Positions 45,084 to 53,901 of a stretch of 64,000 nt of DNA are shown piece after piece. Below the pieces are notes generated by a model that saw only the letters and a list, made by a program, of their open reading frames with translations, was not told the origin of the DNA and did no database searches. A program made the position numbers and the translations under genes. Position 1 is the first letter of the stretch; each line of letters starts with the position of its first letter. Source of the DNA: UBA7672 sp038326205 (GTDB lineage: Bacteria; Pseudomonadota; Alphaproteobacteria; Caulobacterales; Hyphomonadaceae); assembly GCA_038326205.1 (NCBI GenBank), contig JBBQJV010000002.1, positions 54,811 through 118,810 on the forward strand, in the 5' to 3' direction.

Positions 45084-46019
45084 ATGGACATGATCCGCTG
45101 GACGATTCCTGTGTTGCTGTTGGCCGCGTGTGTGACCTCGCCGACGTCTTCCGAAAAGGCTGTTGAACAGACAGCTGCGCCTTCTCCTCCTTCAGTAAGC
45201 ATTTTCACCGTGGCTCATGAGGACGACTGGCAGCTTTTCATGATGCCGGATGCGTTCCGCGCCATGGATGAGCCTCAGGAAAAGGCAGTGTTCATCCACC
45301 TTACTGCCGGCGACGCCGGCAAGGGCGTCACCGGCGAGCCAGTCCCCTACTATCTTGCGCGGGAAGAAGGCGCGCTGCGCGCCATACGCTTCCTCGCCAA
45401 TGCCGGCGACAAGCCCGGTCTCGGCAGCGCGATGCACGCGAGCGAGCAGATCGTGTCGGGGCACAGGCTGCACCGCGTCATTTACGCCAACGCGGTCGTC
45501 TACTTCCTTCGCCTGCCCGACGGTTTTGGCGCGGGCACAGGATATGAGGCAACCGGCTTCCAGTCGCTGCAGCGCTTCATGGAGGGAAAGATTGCGACCA
45601 TGTCGGCGATCGATGGCTCGGCGACATATGCGGGCTGGGGCGATCTGCAGGCGACGCTCGCGGGTATCGTCACGGCCGAGCGAGTGGCGGGATCGGACCT
45701 GAGCATTCGCGTTACCGAACCGGAGGCGAGCCTCAATCCGATCGAACATTCCGATCACCGTCACACGGCGCGCGCCATGCTGGCGGTGGCCGAGCAGTTT
45801 CCATGCGCGTTGGTGCTTCGCTACGACACCTATGACAATCGCAACCGGCCGATGAATCTGACCGGCGCGGACCTGCTGATGCATGCGGGCATCTGGGGCG
45901 CGACGACGTCTGGCCTCGGCGACAATTTCGCACCCAGCACGTGGGAGCCGGGACACTTCAACTGGCTTGGCCGCATGTATGTGCGCGCGACGCCGCCCAA
46001 GGGCGCGTGCGGAAATTGA
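45084..46019 (+). CDS. PIG-L/LmbE family deacetylase, lipoprotein
   Basis: The 311-residue product has a lipobox (LLLAAC). The zinc motif usually AHPDDE reads VAHEDDW, keeping His and both Asp. A second block HSDHRHTARAML holds the third zinc His. The family removes N-acetyl groups from sugars and sugar lipids (PIG-L, MshB, BshB). The exported location suggests an envelope substrate. An alternative start at 45090 is two codons inside. It follows the TIR gene by 22 bp and may share its transcript. Confidence 0.85.
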   Translation: MDMIRWTIPVLLLAACVTSPTSSEKAVEQTAAPSPPSVSIFTVAHEDDWQLFMMPDAFRAMDEPQEKAVFIHLTAGDAGKGVTGEPVPYYLAREEGALRAIRFLANAGDKPGLGSAMHASEQIVSGHRLHRVIYANAVVYFLRLPDGFGAGTGYEATGFQSLQRFMEGKIATMSAIDGSATYAGWGDLQATLAGIVTAERVAGSDLSIRVTEPEASLNPIEHSDHRHTARAMLAVAEQFPCALVLRYDTYDNRNRPMNLTGADLLMHAGIWGATTSGLGDNFAPSTWEPGHFNWLGRMYVRATPPKGACGN

Positions 46020-46040
46020 GGGGTCGGAGACCGGAGCCGG

Positions 46041-47342
46041 TCAGGCCTTCGGCGTCACCTTCACCATCATCTTGGTGTAGCCCTTCACGAAGGCGCTCGG
46101 GATGCGTTCGGGCTCGGCAAGCACCTCGATCTTGTCGAAGCGCTTGAGAATTTCTTCCCATAGGACCTGTAGCTGCAGCTCCGCGAGCCGGTTGCCGACG
46201 CAACGATGGATGCCGAAGCCAAACGACAGGTGACGGCGCACCATCGGGCGCTCGATCCAGAGCTCGTCTGCCTTTGTGTACTGGGCCTCGTCACGGTTGC
46301 CCGAGGCATACCACATCAGGACTTTCTCGCCCTTCTTGATGGTCTTGCCGCTGAGATCGAAATCCTCCAGCGCCGTGCGGCGCATGTGAGCCAGCGGCGT
46401 CTGCCAGCGGATGATCTCCGACACCGCGGATGGCACGAGCGATGGATTGGCTTTCAGCTTCTCCCAGTTCTCCGGCCACTTGTTCATGGCGTAGACGCCG
46501 CCCGTCATTGAGTTACGGGTGGTATCATTGCCGCCGACGATCAGCAGGATCAGGTTTCCGAGATATTCCTGAGGCGTCATGTTCCGCGTGTGCTCGCCAT
46601 GCGCCAGCATCGAGATGAGGTCGCCTTTCGGTTCGGCATTGACCCGCTCATTCCACAGCCCAGTGAAGTAGCCGAGGCATTCCATCAACTCCCCGCGCCA
46701 CTGTTCTTCCGAGGTGACGATGTCGGGGTTGCTGCGGCCGGTCGCGACGTCGGACCAGCGCGTGAGCTTGCGGCGATCCTCGAACGGGAAGTCGAAGAGC
46801 GTTGCGAGCATCATTGTGGTGAGCTCGATGGAGACTTTATCAACCCAGTCGAATGGCTGGCTGATGTCGAGCGAGTCGAAGATCGCGGTGGTGCGCGAGC
46901 GGATCAGGCTCTCGAAGGTCTTGAGATTGTCGGGGCCGACGATCGACTGGACCGTCTTGCGCTGCAGGTCGTGCTTGGGCGGGTCCATCGCGATGAACAT
47001 CGGCAGCTGGAAGTCTTCGTCCTGATCGACGACGGTGATGCCGCCTTCCGAGGAGAAGATGCCGTGGGTGGTGTCCACGGTCATGATGTCCTTGTAGCTT
47101 GTCACGTTCCAGTAGGCGCCGAACGGACTGTCGGGGCAGTAGCTGACCGGCGCCTCTTTGCGCAGGCGGGCGAAATAGCCCCAGTAGGCTTCCTGACGCC
47201 AGAGTTCGGGATCGGTGATGTCGAAAGTGTCGAGATCGATCTCGCTGGCTTTCGGCGGCGTTGCATCCTTCGCCAGGCCGTTCTTGCGGAAGGCTTCAAG
47301 GCCAAGGTCGATCGGGGTCTCGGTTGTCACCGTGTCGGCCAT
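46041..47342 (-). CDS. cytochrome P450, CYP153-type alkane/fatty-acid omega-hydroxylase
   Basis: The 433-residue product has the haem loop FGFGIHRCVGNRLAE (Cys381), the I-helix GGNDTTRN and MFIAMDPPKHDLQRKTV. SPFGAYWNVTSYKDIM and VSIELTTMMLATLFDFP are also typical of CYP153. CYP153 enzymes hydroxylate the end of medium-chain alkanes, fatty acids or terpenes with electrons from a ferredoxin and its reductase; neither partner gene is in this window. AAGGAG precedes the ATG. Confidence 0.92.
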   Translation of the reverse strand: MADTVTTETPIDLGLEAFRKNGLAKDATPPKASEIDLDTFDITDPELWRQEAYWGYFARLRKEAPVSYCPDSPFGAYWNVTSYKDIMTVDTTHGIFSSEGGITVVDQDEDFQLPMFIAMDPPKHDLQRKTVQSIVGPDNLKTFESLIRSRTTAIFDSLDISQPFDWVDKVSIELTTMMLATLFDFPFEDRRKLTRWSDVATGRSNPDIVTSEEQWRGELMECLGYFTGLWNERVNAEPKGDLISMLAHGEHTRNMTPQEYLGNLILLIVGGNDTTRNSMTGGVYAMNKWPENWEKLKANPSLVPSAVSEIIRWQTPLAHMRRTALEDFDLSGKTIKKGEKVLMWYASGNRDEAQYTKADELWIERPMVRRHLSFGFGIHRCVGNRLAELQLQVLWEEILKRFDKIEVLAEPERIPSAFVKGYTKMMVKVTPKA

Positions 47343-47567
47343 GGCGCTGCTCCTTGCCTGCTGGGGACGATTATGGCCTATCTGCCTTGACACAGTCTAG
47401 CAGACCCGAAGATCGGAGGCAGCACTGTCCCTGCGGCAAGTGCAGCTATCTTTCGCAATCTGTTGGCGCCGCAGCGCGGCATGAGAGCATGGCGCCCCCG
47501 CCTTCCGGCTGACGGGGGATGTGCTAGTGGTCCTGACCATTCATGCACACGCGCAGGGACCGCCGCC

Positions 47568-48338
47568 TTGGGATCAGACACACCGACCCCACAGCGCTGC
47601 TCGCTGTCCGTACTGATCCCGTTCTTCAATGAAGCGGGCAATATCCAGCCTCTTGTGGACGAGGTGCACGCCGCGCTGGCGGGGATCGACTATGAAATCG
47701 TGTGCGTGAACGACTGTTCCAGCGATTCAACGGCTGCCGAACTGGTTGCGGCGCTGGCGTTGGCGCCGGACCGGATCAAGGTTCTGACCCATGTGAAGCG
47801 GCGCGGAAAATCCGGCGCCCTGTTTACGGGTCTGCGCAGCTGTGTCGGCGATTGGGTGCAATTGCTGGACGGGGACGGCCAGAACGACCCGGCCGATGCT
47901 CGCCGGGTCTGGGACATGGTTGCCGCGAAGGACGAAAACCCGGCGCTGGGCATCGTATGCGGTCGCCGGACGAGCCGGAATGACAGCGGGTTCAAATGGC
48001 TGCAATCGCGGGTCGCCAACGGGATCCGCCGCTTCTGCCTGCGCGACGATGCCACGGACACGGGGTGCGGGTTCAAGCTGATCCGGCGCCGGGCGTTCCA
48101 GGACCTGCCATTTTTCGCAGCGATGCACCGTTTCCTGCCGGCGCTGGTCAAGCGTGCGGGATGGGATGTGCGCGAGGAGCCTGTCGCCGACCGGCAAAGA
48201 CTGCATGGTGTCTCGAAGTATGGTTTCCTCGGACGTTTTGGCGCCGGGACCGTAGACCTGCTCGGGATGATATGGCTTGTGCGTCGGGGGGGATACGGTG
48301 TTGCAGCCGAATGGAACGATCCGCGCGCACAGCGCTGA
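47568..48338 (+). CDS. family 2 glycosyltransferase (dolichol-/undecaprenyl-phosphate sugar transferase-like)
   Basis: The 256-residue product has the GT2 opening LSVLIPFFNEAGNIQPLVDEV, the donor Asp in VNDCSSDST and the metal-binding QLLDGDGQNDP (DxD). It has no obvious C-terminal membrane helices. GtrB/Dpm-type enzymes load a sugar onto a polyprenyl phosphate. Start TTG at 47568 is inferred from AGGGAC 8 nt upstream and from the motif position; the frame is open to 47463. The next gene, a GT39-like transferase, follows by 42 bp and would use such lipid-linked sugars. Confidence 0.87.
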   Translation: MGSDTPTPQRCSLSVLIPFFNEAGNIQPLVDEVHAALAGIDYEIVCVNDCSSDSTAAELVAALALAPDRIKVLTHVKRRGKSGALFTGLRSCVGDWVQLLDGDGQNDPADARRVWDMVAAKDENPALGIVCGRRTSRNDSGFKWLQSRVANGIRRFCLRDDATDTGCGFKLIRRRAFQDLPFFAAMHRFLPALVKRAGWDVREEPVADRQRLHGVSKYGFLGRFGAGTVDLLGMIWLVRRGGYGVAAEWNDPRAQR

Positions 48339-48380
48339 CGAGCTGGATGGTTGTGGCGCCAGGTTGAGTGGAAGAGACGC

Positions 48381-50042
48381 GTGAAGCAGCCGATCCGGCA
48401 ACCCAAACAGCCGCGAAAAGCGGCCAAAAACGCCCGGGCAGTGCGCGGCCGTCGCAATACCGAGAAGGAACAACGGTCCTCACTGGACGCGCTGATCCGG
48501 CTCGACAAGTCGGCCATCATTTCGATGGTCCTGCTGTACTGCGTGATCCATTGGGCGATCCGCGTGTTCGTCGCACCCGTCTACACCGTGGAAGAAGCCG
48601 ACCAGCTTCTGCTCTCGCAATCCTTTCAGTTCGGGTATGAGGCGCGCCAGCCGCCTCTGCTGACATGGCTGTTCTGGGCGGCCACCAAGGCCGGCGGAAT
48701 CGCGCCATCGGTGGTATTCGGGCTGAAATACGCCATGCTCTTTGTCGGGCTGGTTTTCTACTATCTTTCGGCGCGCAATGTTCTGACCCGACCCGGCGTT
48801 TCGGCAGCGGCGCTGGCGGCATGGGCGCTGACTTTCCAGATCGGCTGGTCAGCGCACGAGGACCTGCTGACCGGCGTGGCGCTGATGGCGGTGTTGTCGA
48901 TCGTCTTCCACGCCATCACGCGGATCCTGACGTGGCGGCGGTGGATTGACTGGATCTATCTGGGCCTGGCGATAGGGCTCGGGCTCCTGACCCACCACCT
49001 GTTTGTGGTGTTCCCGGTCGCCATGCTGATCGGCGTGCTGCTGTCGCAATTCTTCCGCCATGCACTCAGCCCCATGCGGCTGCTGCTGATGCTGGTGGTC
49101 GCGGCCGCGATCTATGCACCCTATGCGTGGTGGGTCGGCACCCATATCGACTCGATCAGCTTCGCGGCGCGCGAATACGTCGCCTCATGGGAGATCGACT
49201 CAGGCTGGATCGAGCGGGCGGGCAATGCGGCGGCGCAACTGGGCCGGGCGCTACTCGAATTCTCGCTGCCGCTGCTGCTATTCTGGATGATGCTGTTCTG
49301 GAACCTGTGGCTGCCGATCCTTTATCCGATCTTCCCGCGCCTGAACACGAACGAGGAACCGCACGATTTGGCGTGGCGCAAGCTGTTCGTGCGGACCGCC
49401 ATCTTCGGCGTCATCGTCTATCTGGTCAGCGTCGCGCTGGGCGTTCAGGCCTACAAGCCGCACTGGATGATGCCAGTTCTGTTCGCCCTGCCGGTCTGGC
49501 TATTCGCGCATGTGAAGCGCGCCGGCGAGTTTCCTGTGGCGATCCGGGCCTTTGGCGCCGTGGTGCTGAGTTTCATCCTGCTGGTGGCAGGCGGGCGCTT
49601 CGTCGAGGCGCAGATGGAAATCCGCCAGTGCGCCGAAGGCGGCTGCCGACCTTATACGCCCATCGTCGCCTGGGCGGATGCGCTGAAGGAAGCGGGCTTC
49701 ACGGAGGGCACCATTGTCGGCGCCGATCCGCACCTCACCGGCAATCTCCGCGCCGCCTTCCCGCGCGCGCGTGTGTTGGACGCTTCGATCGGCGTCGAGG
49801 CTTTCCCTGATCGCCGCACCAACGGCGCCTGCCTGATCGTGTGGCGCGACACGCGGTTCAACGAGAGCCGCAACGTGGCGCTGATGCCGGACGTTCTCTC
49901 GTCTTATGTTGAGAAAGACCTGAACGCCCGCTTGCGCGATAGGGGCGCGCGCGGCGCTGTCCGTCGCTCCCTGCGGATGTCAGAGGAGAAGGCAGCGACG
50001 CTCTACTACCAGCTCAATCGGGGCTCTGGTCAGTGTGGCTAG
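48381..50042 (+). CDS. GT39/ArnT-like membrane glycosyltransferase
   Basis: The 553-residue product has a basic N-terminus then many membrane helices. The first periplasmic loop carries the EEAD motif (VEEADQLLLSQSF), as in ArnT and protein O-mannosyltransferases where the acidic residues are catalytic. It would move a sugar from a polyprenyl carrier onto lipid A, protein or another acceptor outside the membrane. Start GTG 48381 follows GGAAGAG; the frame is open to 48351. It pairs with the GT2 gene upstream and overlaps the 3' end of rimM by 29 bp on the other strand. Confidence 0.87.
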   Translation: MKQPIRQPKQPRKAAKNARAVRGRRNTEKEQRSSLDALIRLDKSAIISMVLLYCVIHWAIRVFVAPVYTVEEADQLLLSQSFQFGYEARQPPLLTWLFWAATKAGGIAPSVVFGLKYAMLFVGLVFYYLSARNVLTRPGVSAAALAAWALTFQIGWSAHEDLLTGVALMAVLSIVFHAITRILTWRRWIDWIYLGLAIGLGLLTHHLFVVFPVAMLIGVLLSQFFRHALSPMRLLLMLVVAAAIYAPYAWWVGTHIDSISFAAREYVASWEIDSGWIERAGNAAAQLGRALLEFSLPLLLFWMMLFWNLWLPILYPIFPRLNTNEEPHDLAWRKLFVRTAIFGVIVYLVSVALGVQAYKPHWMMPVLFALPVWLFAHVKRAGEFPVAIRAFGAVVLSFILLVAGGRFVEAQMEIRQCAEGGCRPYTPIVAWADALKEAGFTEGTIVGADPHLTGNLRAAFPRARVLDASIGVEAFPDRRTNGACLIVWRDTRFNESRNVALMPDVLSSYVEKDLNARLRDRGARGAVRRSLRMSEEKAATLYYQLNRGSGQCG

Positions 50043-50589
50043 AGTCTTCGCTGCTGGCATCTGTAAGGCCGAGACCTTCGGGCAGTAGCGCATCGTCGGG
50101 TGAAGCCGTCAGCACGGCTGCTTCCATATCGATGGCGGGGAAATTCTCTTCGGTGAACGGCAGCAGATAAGTCGCACCTGCAGGCGGCGTGATTTCCAAA
50201 AGCTCGCCAGCGCCGAAATTCTGCACCGTCTTCACCACACCCAACTCGCGCCCGTCGACGTGGACGACGCGCGCCCCGATCAAGTCGGTGACGTAGACCT
50301 CGCCCTCGTCCGTCTCAGGCAGGGCGGCGCGCGGCGCATGCAACAGCGTGCCTCGCATGGCTTCCCATGCTTCGCGCTGGTGGGCTTCCTTTGCGGTGAC
50401 GCTGAACAGATCGTTGAGCGAGCGGTGACGCACAGGCGTCAGCACCACCTTGCCCGCAGCGTCCAGCAACGGGCCGTAGTCAAAAATCGCTTCGGGATCG
50501 TCGGTGAAGGAGCGTACGCGGACCTCGCCCCTGACGCCGAACGCGCCAGCGATCTGTCCGACGACGATGAGTTTGGCGGCCTCAGTCAA
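50014..50589 (-). CDS. rimM: ribosome maturation factor RimM
   Basis: The 191-residue product opens LIVVGQIAGAFGVRGEVRVRSFTDDPE, the RimM N-terminal signature. The PRC-barrel half includes YVTDLIGARVVHVDGRELG and FPAIDMEAAVLTA. It helps assemble the 30S head around S19. It is the last gene of the ffh operon, overlapping the GNAT gene by 4 bp. The usual next gene, trmD, is absent; instead a convergent glycosyltransferase gene overlaps its 3' end. Confidence 0.96.
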   Translation of the reverse strand: MTEAAKLIVVGQIAGAFGVRGEVRVRSFTDDPEAIFDYGPLLDAAGKVVLTPVRHRSLNDLFSVTAKEAHQREAWEAMRGTLLHAPRAALPETDEGEVYVTDLIGARVVHVDGRELGVVKTVQNFGAGELLEITPPAGATYLLPFTEENFPAIDMEAAVLTASPDDALLPEGLGLTDASSEDSSHTDQSPD

Positions 50590-51077
50590 AGCGGTCGCTC
50601 CAGCATGGCGACAACCTTGCCCAGCCTTGGCGAGGTGCGCGACACTAGATGACGGAAACCCAGCTTGGCGTGGAACGCCATGCTTTCGGGGTTGGGCGGG
50701 TCTTCGTTCACCTCGGCCGTGACCCGTTCCTCGCCGAGCTCCGCAGCCATGCGCAGCGCTTCCTCGTAGAGCGCACGACCAACGCCAAGGCCCCGCGCGC
50801 TGTCGGCGACGGCAATGCGATCGACATAGAGCTGGTGCTCGAACTGGTCTTCGAACCAGCCGTAATTGTCGCTCGGATAAGCCGAGCCGGGGCGGATCAG
50901 AATCATGAAGCCAACGGGTTTACCGCCAGCTTCCGCGATCGCTACACGATGCGCCCAGCCCGCGATGTCGCGGTAGTCCTGGGCTGACATGTCACCAACG
51001 GCCGGGGTGCAGGCGGCGTTGAGGACGAGGATGAAATCCTCGTCCTCCGCTTCTGCGTCCCGGACCGTGGCGGTCAA
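50586..51077 (-). CDS. GNAT family N-acetyltransferase
   Basis: The 163-residue product has the GNAT core LYVDRIAVADSARGLGVGRALYEEAL, with the acetyl-CoA loop RGLGVGRA. It is inserted between rpsP and rimM and coupled to rimM by a 4-bp overlap. A ribosomal or small-molecule target is possible; nothing in the sequence decides. Confidence 0.9.
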   Translation of the reverse strand: MTATVRDAEAEDEDFILVLNAACTPAVGDMSAQDYRDIAGWAHRVAIAEAGGKPVGFMILIRPGSAYPSDNYGWFEDQFEHQLYVDRIAVADSARGLGVGRALYEEALRMAAELGEERVTAEVNEDPPNPESMAFHAKLGFRHLVSRTSPRLGKVVAMLERPL

Positions 51078-51082
51078 CCGCC

Positions 51083-51493
51083 CTACTCGGCAGGGGCTTC
51101 TTCGGCCACTTCCTCAGCGGGTGCATTCTTGGCTTCTTCAGCCGCGGCCAGACGGGCTTCTTCACGATCAGCACGTTCCTTGGCGCGGCCCGTGGCTTTT
51201 TCGCCGGGGACGGCGCGCTTCGGGTTGTTGCCGTTCTCGAACTTCACAAGGCCGGCGGCGCCGAGGAAGCGAGCGACGCGATCGGTCGGTAGCGCGCCCT
51301 TGACGAGCCATTCCTTGGCTTTTTCCATGTCGATCTGGATGCGCTTCTCATCGGTCTTGGCGAGCAGCGGGTTGTACGAACCGATCTTCTCGATGAAGCG
51401 GCCGTCGCGGGCAAAGCGCGAGTCGGCGATCACGACGTTGTAGTACGGGCGGTGCTTGGAGCCGCCGCGCGCGAGACGGATTTTGAGGGACAT
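51083..51493 (-). CDS. rpsP: 30S ribosomal protein S16
   Basis: The 136-residue product opens MSLKIRLARGGSKHRPYYNVV, the S16 signature, with the core ending near residue 90. A C-terminal tail of about 45 residues, rich in Ala and Glu, extends beyond the core, as in several alphaproteobacteria. AAAGG lies 8 nt before the ATG. It is the third gene of the ffh cluster. Confidence 0.98.
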   Translation of the reverse strand: MSLKIRLARGGSKHRPYYNVVIADSRFARDGRFIEKIGSYNPLLAKTDEKRIQIDMEKAKEWLVKGALPTDRVARFLGAAGLVKFENGNNPKRAVPGEKATGRAKERADREEARLAAAEEAKNAPAEEVAEEAPAE

Positions 51494-51546
51494 AGGTAGC
51501 CTTTCAGTTTCTTAGTTTGAGTTGGTTGAGGATTGCAGGTCGGGCG

Positions 51547-52092
51547 TCAGCCCTTCCCTTGTAGTTTCTCGTGATGGCGGATGACTTCCGTCACGATGAA
51601 GTTGAGGAATTTCTCGGCGAAGTCTGGATCGAGATCGGCGTCCTTGGCGAGCTGGCGCAGGCGCTTGATCTGCTGGGCCTCGCGCGACTTGTCGGCTGGC
51701 GGCATGGCGTGCACGGCCTTCAGCTCGCCAACAGCTTTCGTCGCCTTGAAGCGCTCGGCCAGCATGTGAACAACGGCGGCGTCGATGTTGTCGATCGAGG
51801 AACGCAGGCGTTTGAGCTCGGTTTCCGGATGCAGCGGCTTGGACTTCGCGACAGGCGCCTTGACCCGGCTCGCAGCTTGCACGTTAACGCGAAGACTCCC
51901 TCGCGGCATGCCGAGCGCTTTGGTGATGGCGACCATCACATTGTTGCGGAGGAAGAGGAACTTGCCGTCCAGAATGTCCGAAATATAGCCATCCGGCATT
52001 CCTGCGCGATGCTCGACTTCCGGTGCTGTCTCGCCGAGCTCACCCAGACGCTTGCGGATGAGACCGGCGATCTTGTCTGTCTCGATGGTCAT
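51547..52092 (-). CDS. chorismate mutase (AroQ) with N-terminal helix-turn-helix-like domain
   Basis: The 181-residue product has two parts. Residues 1-70 (IAGLIRKRLGELGETAPEV then MPDGYISDILDGK) read as a Cro/XRE-type helix-turn-helix. Residues about 90-180 are an AroQ chorismate mutase: Arg97, Arg114, Lys125, Asp134, Arg137 and Glu138 match E. coli residues 11, 28, 39, 48, 51 and 52 at identical spacing. Position 88 (Gln in E. coli) is His174. It converts chorismate to prephenate for Phe/Tyr synthesis. The HTH could make it a transcription factor sensing chorismate, or be a relic. It overlaps ffh by 4 bp (translational coupling). Confidence 0.85.
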   Translation of the reverse strand: MTIETDKIAGLIRKRLGELGETAPEVEHRAGMPDGYISDILDGKFLFLRNNVMVAITKALGMPRGSLRVNVQAASRVKAPVAKSKPLHPETELKRLRSSIDNIDAAVVHMLAERFKATKAVGELKAVHAMPPADKSREAQQIKRLRQLAKDADLDPDFAEKFLNFIVTEVIRHHEKLQGKG

Positions 52093-53591
52093 TTCTTCTT
52101 GTCTCCACCGAGACCGGGAAGTCCGCCACCGAGGCCGGGTAGCTTGGGTCCGCCCATGCCGCCGCCCATTCCACTACCGAGATTCTTGAGCGCATTGAGC
52201 TGTTGCTGCGAGACCGGCTGTCCGCCGCCGCCGCCCTGCCCACCCGGACCGCCCTTGTTGCCCATCATGCCTGCGAGACCCTTGAGGCCGCCCTTGCCGA
52301 GCTTCTTCATCATGTCGGCCATGTTGCGGTGCATCTTCAGCACCTTGTTGACCTCGGCCACGTCAACGCCAGCGCCGGCCGCGATGCGGCGCTTGCGCGA
52401 GGCCTGCAGCAGGTCTGGCTTGCGGCGTTCCTTCGGCGTCATCGACATGATGATCGCTTCCTGGCGCTTCAGCATTCTGTCGTCGACGCCGGAGGCAGCC
52501 ATCTGGGCCTTGGCATTCTTCACGCCGGGCAGCAGGTCCATCATGCCGCCGAGGCCGCCCATGCGCTGCATCTGGCGCAGTTGGCCGGCAAGGTCCTCAA
52601 GGTCGAACTGTCCTTTCTGCATCTTCTTAGCGACGCGCTCGGCCTCCGCCACGTCGATCTCAGCCTTGGCCCGTTCGACCAGCGAGACGATGTCGCCCTG
52701 CCCGAGGATACGACCGGCAATGCGCTGGGCGTCGAACACATCGAGCCCGTCGATCTTCTCGCCGACGCCGATGAAGCGGATCGGCAGACCGGTGACCGCG
52801 CGCATCGACAGCGCCGCGCCGCCGCGGCCATCGCCGTCCATGCGGGTGAGGACAAGACCTGTAAGCGGCAGGCGTTCGTTGAATCGCCGCGCGGTTTCGA
52901 CGGCGTCCTGACCCGTGAGCGCGTCGGCAACCAGCAGCGTCTCGTTCGGATTGGCGATCTTCGCGATCTCATCCGCCTCGTTCATCATCTGGTCGTCGAG
53001 CGTGGTGCGGCCCGCCGTGTCCAGCATCAGAACGTCATAGCCGCCGAACCTGGCGGCCTGGATGGCGCGGCGGCAAATATCAGCGGGCAGCTGTCCGACA
53101 ACGATCGGCAGCGCGTCCACTCCAACCTGATCGGCGAGAATCTTCAGCTGCTCCATCGCGGCCGGGCGGCGCGTGTCGAGCGAAGCAACGAGCACTTTCT
53201 TGCGCTCGATCTCCTTGAGGCGCTTGGCAAGCTTGCCCGTGGTGGTGGTTTTGCCCGAGCCCTGCAGACCGGCCATCATGATAATGGCGGGCGGCGAGTC
53301 GATCTTTAGCGGGGTCTGTTCTTCATCGCCGCCGAGAACGCGCACCAGTTCGTCGTGGACGATCTTCACGACCAGCTGGCCCGGCTTGATCGACTTGATG
53401 ACGTTCTCGCCCACGGCCTGCGGGCGGACATCGTCGATGAATTGCTTGACGACAGAGAGGGCGACGTCGGCTTCGAGCAGCGCTACGCGGATCTCGCGCA
53501 GGGCCTCGTTGACGTCCTTCTCGGACAGGGCGCCGCGGCCGGTAAGACCGTCGAATACCTTCCCGAGCCTGTCTGTCAGCGCGTCGAACAT
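52089..53591 (-). CDS. ffh: signal recognition particle protein Ffh (SRP54)
   Basis: The 500-residue product has the N domain, the G domain with P-loop AGLQGSGKTTTTGKLA and DTAGR, and a Met-rich M domain that ends in a Gly/Met/Pro tail (GGGMGGPKLPGLGG). With 4.5S RNA it targets inner-membrane proteins to FtsY/SecYEG. The start at ATG 53591 is 7 nt after AGGA; a GTG two codons upstream is possible. It is the first gene of the operon with chorismate mutase, rpsP, GNAT and rimM. Confidence 0.97.
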   Translation of the reverse strand: MFDALTDRLGKVFDGLTGRGALSEKDVNEALREIRVALLEADVALSVVKQFIDDVRPQAVGENVIKSIKPGQLVVKIVHDELVRVLGGDEEQTPLKIDSPPAIIMMAGLQGSGKTTTTGKLAKRLKEIERKKVLVASLDTRRPAAMEQLKILADQVGVDALPIVVGQLPADICRRAIQAARFGGYDVLMLDTAGRTTLDDQMMNEADEIAKIANPNETLLVADALTGQDAVETARRFNERLPLTGLVLTRMDGDGRGGAALSMRAVTGLPIRFIGVGEKIDGLDVFDAQRIAGRILGQGDIVSLVERAKAEIDVAEAERVAKKMQKGQFDLEDLAGQLRQMQRMGGLGGMMDLLPGVKNAKAQMAASGVDDRMLKRQEAIIMSMTPKERRKPDLLQASRKRRIAAGAGVDVAEVNKVLKMHRNMADMMKKLGKGGLKGLAGMMGNKGGPGGQGGGGGQPVSQQQLNALKNLGSGMGGGMGGPKLPGLGGGLPGLGGDKKK

Positions 53592-53901
53592 CGCCACTTC
53601 CTTTCATGCCGGAGACCATCTCCGACATGGGCCCCCCGTTTTTCCGCGTGCAATGAGCGCAAAACGCCAAAGACCCCGCTGAGCGCAACGCGCCGGGCGG
53701 GGGACCTCGCCAGCCGCGTCCGCCACCCTGAAAACAAAGGGATAGCCGGGGTCGTGCCGGTCAAAGCGCAAAACGGATCTTGCGCGGAAGGGCAGTTCCC
53801 TACCCCCGGCTGTGGAGAAGGTCAAGTTTCAAGCCAAAAGGCTGGGAGGAACCGGACCGGTCGGGATACGTTGCTCTCCGTCCCCCCACCAGAGCTCCCT
53901 T
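53592..53901. other. divergent intergenic region between ffh and transglutaminase genes
   Basis: It holds the ffh leader hairpin (53605-53629) and about 270 bp of GC-rich sequence without a recognised gene. The ffh promoter and that of the transglutaminase gene should lie here; no clear -35/-10 pair was found by eye. Confidence 0.5.
53605..53629 (-). promoter_or_regulatory. hairpin in the ffh leader
   Basis: CATGTCGGAGA and TCTCCGGCATG (minus strand) form an 11-bp stem with one G-T type pair and a 3-nt loop, ending a few nt before the AGGA of ffh. Position next to the ribosome-binding site suggests a role in translation or transcript stability; inference only. Confidence 0.4.
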
